Source: Dehalococcoidia bacterium (GTDB lineage Bacteria > Chloroflexota > Dehalococcoidia > Lucifugimonadales > UBA3495). Taken from it: a stretch of 47,664 nucleotides of DNA. The stretch spans positions 70,174-117,837 of the forward strand of contig JAGWBI010000006.1 in NCBI GenBank assembly GCA_021295965.1, given 5' to 3'. The translations under genes were made by a program, and so were the position numbers. This document shows positions 16,050 through 23,541 of the stretch, piece by piece (position 1 is the first letter of the stretch; every line of letters starts with the position of its first letter). The notes below the pieces were generated by a model. The model was not told the origin of the DNA. It made no database searches and was given only the letters and a program-made list of their open reading frames with translations.

Positions 16050-16742
16050 TCAGGGTTTGATGATGGTGGCGATGAGTTTGTAGGCGTGTCCATCAAAAGG
16101 CTCGCCAAGGCTGACGGTAAGATAACGCTCGCCGACATGATAAACGCCGTAGGACAAGTCCAACGAGCCGCTTTCGCTCTCCGGATCGGTGATGCGAAAG
16201 CAATATTCGTCGCCCATGTAGTTGAACCTGCCGCGCAGGATGGGAAAATCGGCGCTGGGACGGGATGGTTCGGACACGGTCACGGTCAATGCGCCAACCC
16301 TGATGAGGCGTAGCGAGTTGTCAATAGCGGCGGTTTCCGCCAGGGGAACCCGGTCGTTTTGCCCTCCGCGAGTGCTGTGCCCGTTTATCCAGAGGGGTTC
16401 ATCCCGGTCGGTCATAGCCACCAAGTCGTTCCAGGCTGCCTGCCCGACTTTGGTCCAACGGCGGTTGGGATCAAGCAGCCAATTTTCCTGCTGGTAGGTC
16501 TTTGGTCGGGGGTTGAGCAAAGGCAGGTCAATTACGTCGAGTACCTGCGGGTCTGCGCCATCGGCGTAACAGCGTTCCCGCGGGGATACTTCCTCGTCAT
16601 CTCGGGCGCTTACCGGACGGAGCCAGCCACCGGCGCGTCCGTCAGGCTGCATCACCTTGCCGGCGACGCAACGACCACCCCGTTTGCGGGAGTTGGCGAG
16701 GCAGATGATGCGCTTAGTGGTAGGGGTCGTTGTGGTTTTCAA
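16050..16742 (-). CDS. Dual OB-fold domain-like protein
   Basis: The 230-residue protein begins, after a short Thr-rich lead, with KRIICLANSRKRGGRCVAGK, then GGWLRPVSARDDEEVS, DVIDLPLLNPRPKTYQQEN, WINGHSTRGGQNDRVPLAET and a C-terminal YLTVSLGEPFDGHAYKLIA. I recognise this as the dual-OB domain type sometimes found beside DUF488 genes, so nucleic-acid binding is a reasonable inference. The TTG start at 16742 overlaps the HigA-like stop (TTGA), and no later ATG keeps the conserved N-terminus. An open extension to 16820 overlaps the antitoxin and is rejected. The product should be cytoplasmic. Confidence 0.72.
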   Translation of the reverse strand: MKTTTTPTTKRIICLANSRKRGGRCVAGKVMQPDGRAGGWLRPVSARDDEEVSPRERCYADGADPQVLDVIDLPLLNPRPKTYQQENWLLDPNRRWTKVGQAAWNDLVAMTDRDEPLWINGHSTRGGQNDRVPLAETAAIDNSLRLIRVGALTVTVSEPSRPSADFPILRGRFNYMGDEYCFRITDPESESGSLDLSYGVYHVGERYLTVSLGEPFDGHAYKLIATIIKP

Positions 16743-17038
16743 GGCTGTCGAATAGTTTTCCCAACGGCAGCAGCCATCTTCTCTAAACGGCCGCGGTAGA
16801 TAGCCTCCATACTGAGCCAAACGCTCGCTTCCAAGCTGAACTCGCGCCCGAAGATAGCGGCCAATTCCGAGTCAATCGGAACGCTTCCGTCTATAATACC
16901 CTCGATAAGTTCAGTCGAGAGCGAATGTCGGCTAGCGAATTCGGCAGGCGTCAAGCCCCGGGCTTCAAGGTGGTCTTCAAGGACATATCCCGGTGGCGTA
17001 GCGTAATCGGGTTGGTACGGGTAAGTTTCCTTCGCCAT
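16739..17038 (-). CDS. higA: HigA-like antitoxin (XRE family)
   Basis: The 99-residue protein begins MAKETYPYQPDYATPPG, the common opening of HigA antitoxins, followed by a helix-turn-helix of the XRE type (LEDHLEARGLTPAEFASRHS and LSTELIEGIIDGS). It should neutralise the toxin encoded just upstream and repress the operon. The ATG at 17038 has GGGAGG seven bases upstream. Another ATG at 17053 overlaps the toxin stop (TAATG) and would add five residues. The stop overlaps the start of the dual-OB gene, which suggests that this antitoxin also ties that cassette to the toxin. Confidence 0.82.
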   Translation of the reverse strand: MAKETYPYQPDYATPPGYVLEDHLEARGLTPAEFASRHSLSTELIEGIIDGSVPIDSELAAIFGREFSLEASVWLSMEAIYRGRLEKMAAAVGKTIRQP

Positions 17039-17052
17039 TTTCGTGCCTCCCA

Positions 17053-17397
17053 TTAGTGGTAGCCTATCACCTCGGTGATGACGATGGCAGTTACCGAGTC
17101 GGTATCAGCCCCACCGTCAGGTCGGCGCGGAATTGGGTCGTGGTCCGGCACGAACACCAACCGATACTGAGCAGCGATGCTAACGGCGTACTGCTCATCG
17201 CGGTTTCCAATGAGTTGATGCTGTCGCTCAGGTGGTGTAATCGGGATTTGAGATAGTGTAGCAGCACCTTCCAATGTTAACAGTCGGGCGCGTTTTGTCC
17301 GGGCCGTGCGAGCACCATACGCCCTTGTGATGTCTGTTTCGGAACGTAAGAACCTGGCAAGTCTGGCGTTGTCAAAACGTATCTCCAATTTCGCCAC
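17053..17397 (-). CDS. higB: HigB-like toxin (RelE/ParE superfamily)
   Basis: The 114-residue protein resembles HigB/RelE toxins: a helical N-terminus (NARLARFLRSETDITRAYG), RARLLTLEGAATLSQI, then the core strands EQYAVSIAAQYRLVFVPDHD and the terminal TAIVITEVIGYH. HigB toxins cut mRNA at the ribosome. Activity here is inferred. The toxin precedes the antitoxin, the usual order for HigBA. The start is GTG with little Shine-Dalgarno. It is the promoter-proximal gene of the five-gene cassette and is less GC-rich than the flanking genes. Confidence 0.78.
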   Translation of the reverse strand: MAKLEIRFDNARLARFLRSETDITRAYGARTARTKRARLLTLEGAATLSQIPITPPERQHQLIGNRDEQYAVSIAAQYRLVFVPDHDPIPRRPDGGADTDSVTAIVITEVIGYH

Positions 17398-17424
17398 CGC
17401 TGTAGCTAACTTTTGTTGAATGAC

Positions 17425-18163
17425 CTAACTTAACAACTGCACTGCCGCTTCCAGATAGTCCGTAGCCGCCCCCAAGTCCAGCCGGTCGTCCTCGTCGCGC
17501 AGGCGCCCTTCGGCGTCGATGCTCACGCTGGCCCACTTGGGCAGCAAGGGCGACAGCAGGTCGGCGACGTTGGCGGCGGATAGGCCGCCGGCTACTACGA
17601 GACCCAAGTCCGGCGCGGTGGCCGCGATGGCCTCCAGGTAACGGACGGTACGGCCGGCATCCAGGGGGATGCCCAAGCCTTCGGAGGCGTCCACCAGCAC
17701 GTCAGTAACGATGCCGGCGTATTCGGCGCAACGCTGGGCGAGTAGAGACGGATCGCCGTCCACGGATGCCATGGCCTCGCGGCCGGCCTGTAGCACGATG
17801 CGGCGGGGGTGGGAACGGTTTTTGTATTCGATCAGAGACGACGGGTCGGGCCAGGGGGCGCCGCGAGTCGCGTTAATCTGGACGCCGTGGCAATTGGGGC
17901 CGCCGACCTGCTGGGCACGGGTAAGCGCGTCGGCCAGGTTGACGCCGGGGCGAGGGCGATAGTGAACGAGGTTCAGGCAGCGAGGGTCGTGCGTCCGGAG
18001 GCGGGCAGCGGTTGGGCGCGTCGCTAGGTTCGCCGGACAGCAGAGCGTTGCTGAGCAGCACGCCGCACATGAGCCGGCGCGACGGCGATGCCGGTAAAGC
18101 AGCCACCACTGCGGCGACTTCTTCGGGAGAGGTGAAACCGGTTATGCCGATGTAGGGCGTCAT
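17425..18163 (-). pseudogene. Frameshifted TIM-barrel gene, phosphoribosylanthranilate isomerase-like
   Basis: Two reading frames join into one protein of about 245 residues. The first part (18163 to about 18020) reads MTPYIGITGFTSPEEVAAVV and LLSNALLSGEPSDAPNR. The second frame continues with RTHDPRCLNLVHYRPRPG, QVGGPNCHGVQINATRGAPW, RRIVLQAGREAM and GLVVAGGLSAANVADLLSPL. The join is near 18000-18030. The order and the GLVVAGGLSAANV strand-loop resemble TrpF-type phosphate-binding barrels, but the standard TrpF start is not exact. It is either a real pseudogene or an assembly indel, and both halves remain well conserved. Confidence 0.7.
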
Positions 18164-18177
18164 GGGTCGATAATAGT

Positions 18178-18283
18178 CCTGTCATCGCGAGGAGCGCAGT
18201 CCGCCTGCGGCGGATGGCAATCCCGCTGATTTCAATGGCGTCTGCGCCGGGAACGAGATTGCCATGCTGCACTCGCAATGACA
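18178..18283. repeat. Composite dispersed repeat with nested palindrome
   Basis: The outer ends CCTGTCATCGCGAG and CTCGCAATGACA match the outer arms of the 43-base palindrome at 12459-12501. A TCCGCC-TGC-GGCGGA palindrome lies at 18200-18214. It fills the gap between the acyl-CoA synthetase stop and the frameshifted gene. Confidence 0.8.
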
Positions 18284-18288
18284 TCTCC

Positions 18289-19932
18289 CTAGCCAGCGAG
18301 ACCCAGTTGTTCGGCGGCCATCTGGCGGAGCAGGTATTTTTGGACCTTGCCGCTGGAGGTCATGGGGTAGTCGTCCAGGACGACCAGGTGGCGGGGGATC
18401 TTGAAGCTGGCCATCTTGCCTCGGCAGAAAGAGTCAAGGTCGGCGTCGGTGATGGCCTGCCCGGGCTCCACGACGACGCAGGCGCAGGCGACCTCGGTCA
18501 GGCGCGGGTCGGGAACACCGATGACCTGCACCTTGTTGACGGCGGGATGCTCCAGCAGGAATGCCTCGACCTCGGTGGGGTCAACGTTCTCGCCGCCCAC
18601 CTTGAGCATATCTTTGTAGCGGCCCATGAAGCGGATGCTGCCGTCGTCGCGCATAGTGGCCACGTCACCGGTGTGGAACCAGCCGTCATCGTCGATGGCT
18701 TCGGCGGTGGCCTCCGGGCGTTTGTAGTAGCCCTGCATCATGGCGTAGCCGCGGACGCACAGTTCGCCGATAGTGGACGGTGGCAGCGTGTCGCCAGTCT
18801 CAGGATCGATAACCTTGAACTCATAACCGGGCAGGGCGTGGCCGCTTTCGACGCAGCGGTCGTCCTCGGGCGCGTCCAGGAAGGTGCGCGTCGCGCCGAC
18901 GCCCACCTCGGTCATACCCCAGGCCGACAGGGAGGGACACAGCTTCTCCTGGGTGAGGCGGGCGGTGGGCTCGCTGGATGCCATGCCCACGGCCAACAGG
19001 ATGGTGCGGAGACTGCTTTTGTCGATGCGGTCAACATCAGGGTGGTGAGTAAGGTCAAAGAAGTGAGTGTCGAAGCCGTCCATCACTGTGGCCCGTTCGG
19101 ACTCCAGGAGTTGCAGAACCTCGCCGGCGTCAAACATGGTGGTCAGGACGACGCGCGCGCCGGTGACCCACGACATCAGCGGCCCTTCGTAGAGGCCGAA
19201 GCAATGGAACAGGGGCAGGTACATCAGGATGACATCGCGCGACGACATTCCCATGCGGTTGGCGGCGTCGGTGATGGTGCGAATGGGGTTGTGGCAGTGC
19301 ATTACGCCCTTGGGGAAGCCGGTGGTGCCGGAGGTGTACATGAGCAGGAAGGTGTCGTCGGGGCTGACGGAGGCTTCACGCTGGACCAGTTCCTGCGCCG
19401 GGACTTCATCTGCGCCGGCCAGCATGGCGTCCCAGCCGATCACGCCGGTAGGGCGATCATCGCCCAACACGATGACATTGCGCAACGCGGGGAAAGTTTG
19501 AGGGCGCAGGATGGCAGCGTCGCCGCTGTCCACCTCGGGAGCGACCTCGCGGAGCATGTCCAGGTAATCGACCGGGCCGGAGCGGTCCATCAGGATCAGG
19601 GCGGTGGAGTCGGAGTGCTGCACCAGGTATTCCATATCTCCGGTGCGAAAGCGGGTGTTGATGGGAACGATGACCGCGCCGATCTTGGCGATGGCTCCGA
19701 AGAGGAACAGCCACTCGGCCCGGTTGGGCATCCAGAGGGACACCTTGTCGCCGGGTTGAACGCCCAGGTTGATGAGGGCGCGGGCGACGCGGTCAACTTC
19801 GTCGCGGAACTCCGCGAAGGTCCAGCGTCGGCCCTCGTACATCAGGGCTTCGCGGGGGCCAAATCGTTCAGCGGCCTGGTTGAGCAGGTCGCCAATGGTC
19901 TGCTTGTCAAACCAGTCGGGCATGGGTGGCAA
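18289..19932 (-). CDS. AMP-binding acyl-CoA synthetase
   Basis: The 547-residue protein is an ANL-superfamily ligase. It shows the P-loop YTSGTTGFPKG (about residues 199-209), the SAWGMTEVGVG motif, GWFHTGDVATM, the hinge RYKDMLKVGGENVDP and the catalytic Lys in MTSSGKVQKYLLR near the C-terminus. It activates a carboxylic acid as acyl-AMP and transfers it to CoA. The chain length or aromatic nature of the substrate is unknown. The true start may be the ATG three residues later (MPDWFDK). A monooxygenase lies 39 bases upstream on the same strand and may share a catabolic route. Confidence 0.92.
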   Translation of the reverse strand: MPPMPDWFDKQTIGDLLNQAAERFGPREALMYEGRRWTFAEFRDEVDRVARALINLGVQPGDKVSLWMPNRAEWLFLFGAIAKIGAVIVPINTRFRTGDMEYLVQHSDSTALILMDRSGPVDYLDMLREVAPEVDSGDAAILRPQTFPALRNVIVLGDDRPTGVIGWDAMLAGADEVPAQELVQREASVSPDDTFLLMYTSGTTGFPKGVMHCHNPIRTITDAANRMGMSSRDVILMYLPLFHCFGLYEGPLMSWVTGARVVLTTMFDAGEVLQLLESERATVMDGFDTHFFDLTHHPDVDRIDKSSLRTILLAVGMASSEPTARLTQEKLCPSLSAWGMTEVGVGATRTFLDAPEDDRCVESGHALPGYEFKVIDPETGDTLPPSTIGELCVRGYAMMQGYYKRPEATAEAIDDDGWFHTGDVATMRDDGSIRFMGRYKDMLKVGGENVDPTEVEAFLLEHPAVNKVQVIGVPDPRLTEVACACVVVEPGQAITDADLDSFCRGKMASFKIPRHLVVLDDYPMTSSGKVQKYLLRQMAAEQLGLAG

Positions 19933-19971
19933 CCTCCGGTTTCAACTTGAACACATAAGATGCCGGCAGGG

Positions 19972-21033
19972 TTACTGCAGGGCCTTCAATTCCGGCATCA
20001 CCTCGGCGGCGAAGAGGCGCATGCTGGCTGCGGCGTAGCTGAATGCACCGACGTAGGTGTCATGGCCGGTGCGCTCGCGGATTTGCAGAATTTTCTCGTA
20101 GCACTGCTCGGGAGTACCCCACACCTGGAGGTCGACGAAGAAGTCCACCACCTCGTCGTCGCCATAGTCGAACATCTTCTCGGCGACCTTGCCATAGTAT
20201 TCGTAGCCCTTGATGTCCTTGTGGTGGTCGGCTTTGAACTGATAGTGGTCCATGACCGTGTGCCAGTAACCGCCGATGTAGCGGCGGGCCATGTCGCGAG
20301 CGTGGTCGGGGTCCTCGTGGCAGAAGGTCCAGCAGGCCACCACCGGAGCCGGCGGGTTGCTGGCGGCGTCCGCCGCAGGCGGATGACTCTCCTGCCAGGC
20401 CATCCGGTAGTTGGACAGGTCGCGCTCCACTTCGTCCCAGGGTTTCTGGGGGATGACCAGCATACCGACGCCCAGTTGGGCCATGATGCGGCTGCTCTCC
20501 GGTGAGATGGCGGCGGCGTAGGTGCGATCCTTGAAGCTGCGGAAGGGATTGGGGCGGATTTCGCGACGCGGCTGCTTGATGTACTCGCCGTCGAACTCGC
20601 AGAAACCGTTTTCCAGGCCGGCCAGAAGACATTCGGCCGACTCAATAAAGCGGGTGCGGGACTCGTTCATATCCACGCGGAAGCCGTCGTACTCCACCTT
20701 GGCCAGTCCGCGCCCGACGCCCAGGATGAAGCGTCCGTCGCTGAGGTTGTCCAGCATGGACACCTGCTCGGCAACGCGCATGGGGTCGTGCCAGGGCAGA
20801 ACGCAGACCATGCTGCCCAACTGAAGGTCGGTGGTGCGGCCGGCCATGTAGGTGAGGAACTGGAGCACGTCGGGACACATGGTGTAGTCGGTGAAATGGT
20901 GCTCCACACCCCAGATGGACTGGAAGCCCAGGGGTTCGGCCAGGTCGGCGAGACGGAGCTCGTCACGGTACACCCGGTAGTCGGTGGTGAACTTGCCGGG
21001 GTTCTGGAAGATGGTGGCGGTTCCGACGTGCAT
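19972..21033 (-). CDS. LLM class flavin-dependent oxidoreductase
   Basis: The 353-residue protein has the luciferase-like pattern: GFQSIWGVEHHFTDYTMCPD, LGSMVCVLPWHDPMRVAEQ, SMLDNLSDGRFILGVGRG and, near the end, FVDLQVWGTPEQCYEKILQI. GGAGG stands five bases before the ATG. Unusually, a 15-base TCCGCC-GCA-GGCGGA palindrome (20369-20383) lies inside the gene and encodes part of the segment HPPAADAA. It is followed by the acyl-CoA synthetase gene 39 bases downstream. The substrate is unknown. Confidence 0.9.
   Translation of the reverse strand: MHVGTATIFQNPGKFTTDYRVYRDELRLADLAEPLGFQSIWGVEHHFTDYTMCPDVLQFLTYMAGRTTDLQLGSMVCVLPWHDPMRVAEQVSMLDNLSDGRFILGVGRGLAKVEYDGFRVDMNESRTRFIESAECLLAGLENGFCEFDGEYIKQPRREIRPNPFRSFKDRTYAAAISPESSRIMAQLGVGMLVIPQKPWDEVERDLSNYRMAWQESHPPAADAASNPPAPVVACWTFCHEDPDHARDMARRYIGGYWHTVMDHYQFKADHHKDIKGYEYYGKVAEKMFDYGDDEVVDFFVDLQVWGTPEQCYEKILQIRERTGHDTYVGAFSYAAASMRLFAAEVMPELKALQ
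20369..20383. repeat. Intragenic TCCGCC-GCA-GGCGGA palindrome
   Basis: The sequence is identical to 8557-8571 and reverse complementary to 18200-18214. Here it lies in frame inside a monooxygenase gene and contributes about five codons to a loop rich in Pro and Ala. Confidence 0.75.
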
Positions 21034-21076
21034 AGTGACCTCCAGCTCTTGTGGTTATTCACGCCTGTGACGCAAT

Positions 21077-21131
21077 TCCAGCGGAAGTCGGAATCCGTGA
21101 AATATTGTTGGATCCCGGCATCTGCTGGAAA
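21077..21131. repeat. Dispersed repeat B, copy 1
   Basis: The first 20 bases match 34765-34784 at 18 positions, and both copies are followed, after a variable middle, by a GGAT(C/T)CCGGC...GGAAAT-like end. The copy lies between the monooxygenase start (21033) and the restriction gene stop (21157), just outside the restriction-modification module. Confidence 0.6.
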
Positions 21132-21156
21132 TACGTTTTGGGGTTACGATAGCAGA

Positions 21157-22248
21157 TCATGTCGCCACAATTTCGTTCCATGCTTCTTTCAACTGGAAGG
21201 TTATGGATGGGTCGCTTTCCAAATTGGTTACATACGCATCCACAAAATCACGGGTATTGGCTATCAGGCGGAGGTAGTACAGCAATGTTCGGTCGATGCC
21301 ATTCACGATTAGCTCGCATCCGTGTTCCTGTGCAACTCGCTGAATGTCCGGCTCGAAATCCGCATAATCGTTATGAGGGTAGGTGGTCAGGATGTAAAAT
21401 CGCTGGACAGGCGTCGTCCGCAGTTTTTCAATAGACGTCTGAATCAAAGCGGAGGTTATGGGAACGTTATGCTTTACTTCGTAGCCTTCGAACAAAGTAT
21501 TGTTAGCATCTACAATATGCACGTCACCAATCAAGTCCGTTCGCGCGTCAGCGGTATTGTGATGTTCTAACGGTAAGATTGTGCAGTTATGGTACCGTTT
21601 TGCTTCGCGCGCCAATACGCTCAAAATGGCGTGTACGCCCAGAACAGGCAGACGCGCAGCCCCGGTTGTTTGGACGCTATGGTGGCGGCTTACCCTATCT
21701 ACTACGTGCGCAACGGATAAGTTGACCGGCCGGGATAGCACCAAATTAGTGTTGCGATCTCTAAATCTAATCAATCCTATAAATAAGCCAAGCAAGAGGT
21801 TTTCAACAGAGAGTCCGTGGTTTTGTACGCCGTCGATTAAGCAGAGAAAGGCTTCCTTAGCACGGGCAGGGGTAATGTTGCCAGGATAGTTCAAATCATA
21901 CGGGTTTGCCTGCTCCAAAGACCGCGTCAGCCAACCCGTACCACCTTGCATATGGGGAAAGCGTTTCTCCCGTAAAAACGGCGTGACCACCCGTTCGTCC
22001 AAACCCCGCCCACTGAAGCCTCCCGGCAGCTGCGCCTGATGCTGGCGAATATCCTGTTCCGGCGTGCGCATTTTTCTGGCAAGCAACGTTATCAAAACCG
22101 CCAGAACACCTCGATTGCTTTCCTGCCGGTCTATTATTGTCTTGCAATGGCCATCATACGGCGATGGCAACGCTGGAACCTGACCGCCCGACGCGTACAA
22201 TTTCATTGCCCGGTCGTAACGTGCATCAAGTATCTCTTGCTCGCTCAT
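21157..22248 (-). CDS. Putative type II restriction endonuclease
   Basis: The 363-residue protein lies directly behind a DNA methyltransferase gene and overlaps it by four bases, which is the main argument for its role. It contains FSGRGLDERVVTPFLREK, WLTRSLEQANPYDLNYPG and, in the C-terminal half, GDVHIVDANNTLFEGYEVK. The Asp and the E-x-K of the last segment fit a PD-(D/E)XK catalytic core. I cannot name its family or recognition site with confidence. Base composition is visibly less GC-rich than the flanking monooxygenases, consistent with horizontal transfer of the pair. Confidence 0.75.
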   Translation of the reverse strand: MSEQEILDARYDRAMKLYASGGQVPALPSPYDGHCKTIIDRQESNRGVLAVLITLLARKMRTPEQDIRQHQAQLPGGFSGRGLDERVVTPFLREKRFPHMQGGTGWLTRSLEQANPYDLNYPGNITPARAKEAFLCLIDGVQNHGLSVENLLLGLFIGLIRFRDRNTNLVLSRPVNLSVAHVVDRVSRHHSVQTTGAARLPVLGVHAILSVLAREAKRYHNCTILPLEHHNTADARTDLIGDVHIVDANNTLFEGYEVKHNVPITSALIQTSIEKLRTTPVQRFYILTTYPHNDYADFEPDIQRVAQEHGCELIVNGIDRTLLYYLRLIANTRDFVDAYVTNLESDPSITFQLKEAWNEIVAT

Positions 22249-23420
22249 TTCGCATTCTCTGGCAAAGGCGCCGGGTCCAGCGAGCCGGGCTGATGTACGG
22301 ATTGCGAAACACGCTCCTCTGCAACGTCGCAGTAATCACGGCTGATGTCCATCCCAATGCAGCTTCTGCCTTCCACAACGGCGGCAACCATTGTGGAACC
22401 GCTACCCAGATAGGGGTCTAGCACCTGGCCGTCCGGCGGACAGAGCAAGCGGATAATCTCTCTGACGACGCGCACCGGGAATATGGCCGGGTGTCCGTTT
22501 CCGGGGAGACTCTCGACCGGACTTTCGATGACGTCCCGTTTCATTTTCTCCCCGTAAATGCGGATGATCGTAAAGCCGTAGCGCTCGATGTGCATCTTGC
22601 GCCCGCCGTCCTGGCCCCCATACGCCGGGGCGTGGATACCCCGAATTTTCATCCTGAAGCTTTGGATTCTGCCATCCCACACGTCGGCAATGGCGCTGTC
22701 GAGGGCCTTATGCGCTGCGCATCGTTCTTCAGAAGTTAGCTCCGACCCGTCGATCAAGGCGCGATAGCGACTACCCAACTTTGCGGTGGGTTTGCGCCTG
22801 GGTGTGTCGGAGCCAGGTTGGAACGCCGCCCGGTTATAGTAATAGTCACTGCCCAATGCGAAGTGAAAAAACGGCTCAGTGCTAATGGTTAGACGACGGT
22901 TGAATTGGTGTGGTGTCGGGTTACGCTTAATCCAGGTGATATCGTTGACCAATCGGAGATTGAACTCGTCAAGCACCCGTATGGCGAACCGATACGGAAC
23001 CAGTTGCAGACTGCCATCAATTATCTTGTCGCCCATGTTGTACACGATGTTGCCGGTTGGCTTCATCACGCGCACAATCTGACCGAACGTCTCCATGATG
23101 TTGTCAAGATAATTTTCGGCGGTCCCCTCGTTGCCCAACCCCGGCTGGTCGTATTCCCGCTGACTGAAATACGGTGGAGAGGTAACCACCAAGTCCACTG
23201 AACCGGCATCCAAAGCGGGAAGCAATTTACGGTTGTCGTCGCAGATAACCCGATATTGCGCGTTGCCGGCGTCCAATATCCTGCCTATGGGAGGCAAAGC
23301 GTCGATTGCAGCAGCATCCGCCCATTCCAACTGGCAGCTGGGCGCCGGCAAAAGGCGCTCCGACTTTTCCGAGTAGCGGATACTATGGCGCGGTTGGTCT
23401 GTGAGTTCTGCAGCCGGCAT
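22245..23420 (-). CDS. DNA methyltransferase (beta class, probably N4-cytosine or N6-adenine)
   Basis: The 391-residue protein shows the catalytic motif IV as TSPPYFSQREYDQPG, preceded by VDLVV, and the SAM-binding motif I near the end as LDPYLGSGSTMVAAVVEGR with CIGMDIS. This order (catalytic before SAM-binding) is typical of beta-class amino-methyltransferases, and SPPY is common in N4-cytosine enzymes. The N-terminal 70 residues are not recognised. A GAAGG stands six bases before the ATG. The ATGA overlap with the nuclease gene lets the methylase be made first, as expected of a type II system. Confidence 0.88.
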   Translation of the reverse strand: MPAAELTDQPRHSIRYSEKSERLLPAPSCQLEWADAAAIDALPPIGRILDAGNAQYRVICDDNRKLLPALDAGSVDLVVTSPPYFSQREYDQPGLGNEGTAENYLDNIMETFGQIVRVMKPTGNIVYNMGDKIIDGSLQLVPYRFAIRVLDEFNLRLVNDITWIKRNPTPHQFNRRLTISTEPFFHFALGSDYYYNRAAFQPGSDTPRRKPTAKLGSRYRALIDGSELTSEERCAAHKALDSAIADVWDGRIQSFRMKIRGIHAPAYGGQDGGRKMHIERYGFTIIRIYGEKMKRDVIESPVESLPGNGHPAIFPVRVVREIIRLLCPPDGQVLDPYLGSGSTMVAAVVEGRSCIGMDISRDYCDVAEERVSQSVHQPGSLDPAPLPENAK

Positions 23421-23541
23421 GGTTAGCCTTCAATTCACTTGGCGACAGCGACGAGATACTATCTTTTTTCGTTGCATTCGTCTATCGGCAGAAACTCGTC
23501 CGGGTCCAAGCCCGCGCTGCTTCAGTCTGTCACTGCTCTGC

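Noticed and set aside
18214..19950. Long plus-strand open frame (578 residues) over the acyl-CoA synthetase
   Set aside because: It is antisense to a well-supported enzyme, with low-complexity Gly/Ala/His/Val content and no motif. Long shadow frames are normal in GC-rich DNA.
21157..22248. Assignment of the restriction nuclease to the SacI family
   Set aside because: The conserved blocks do not match what I remember of SacI, and the partner methylase is of amino type. The family is left open.
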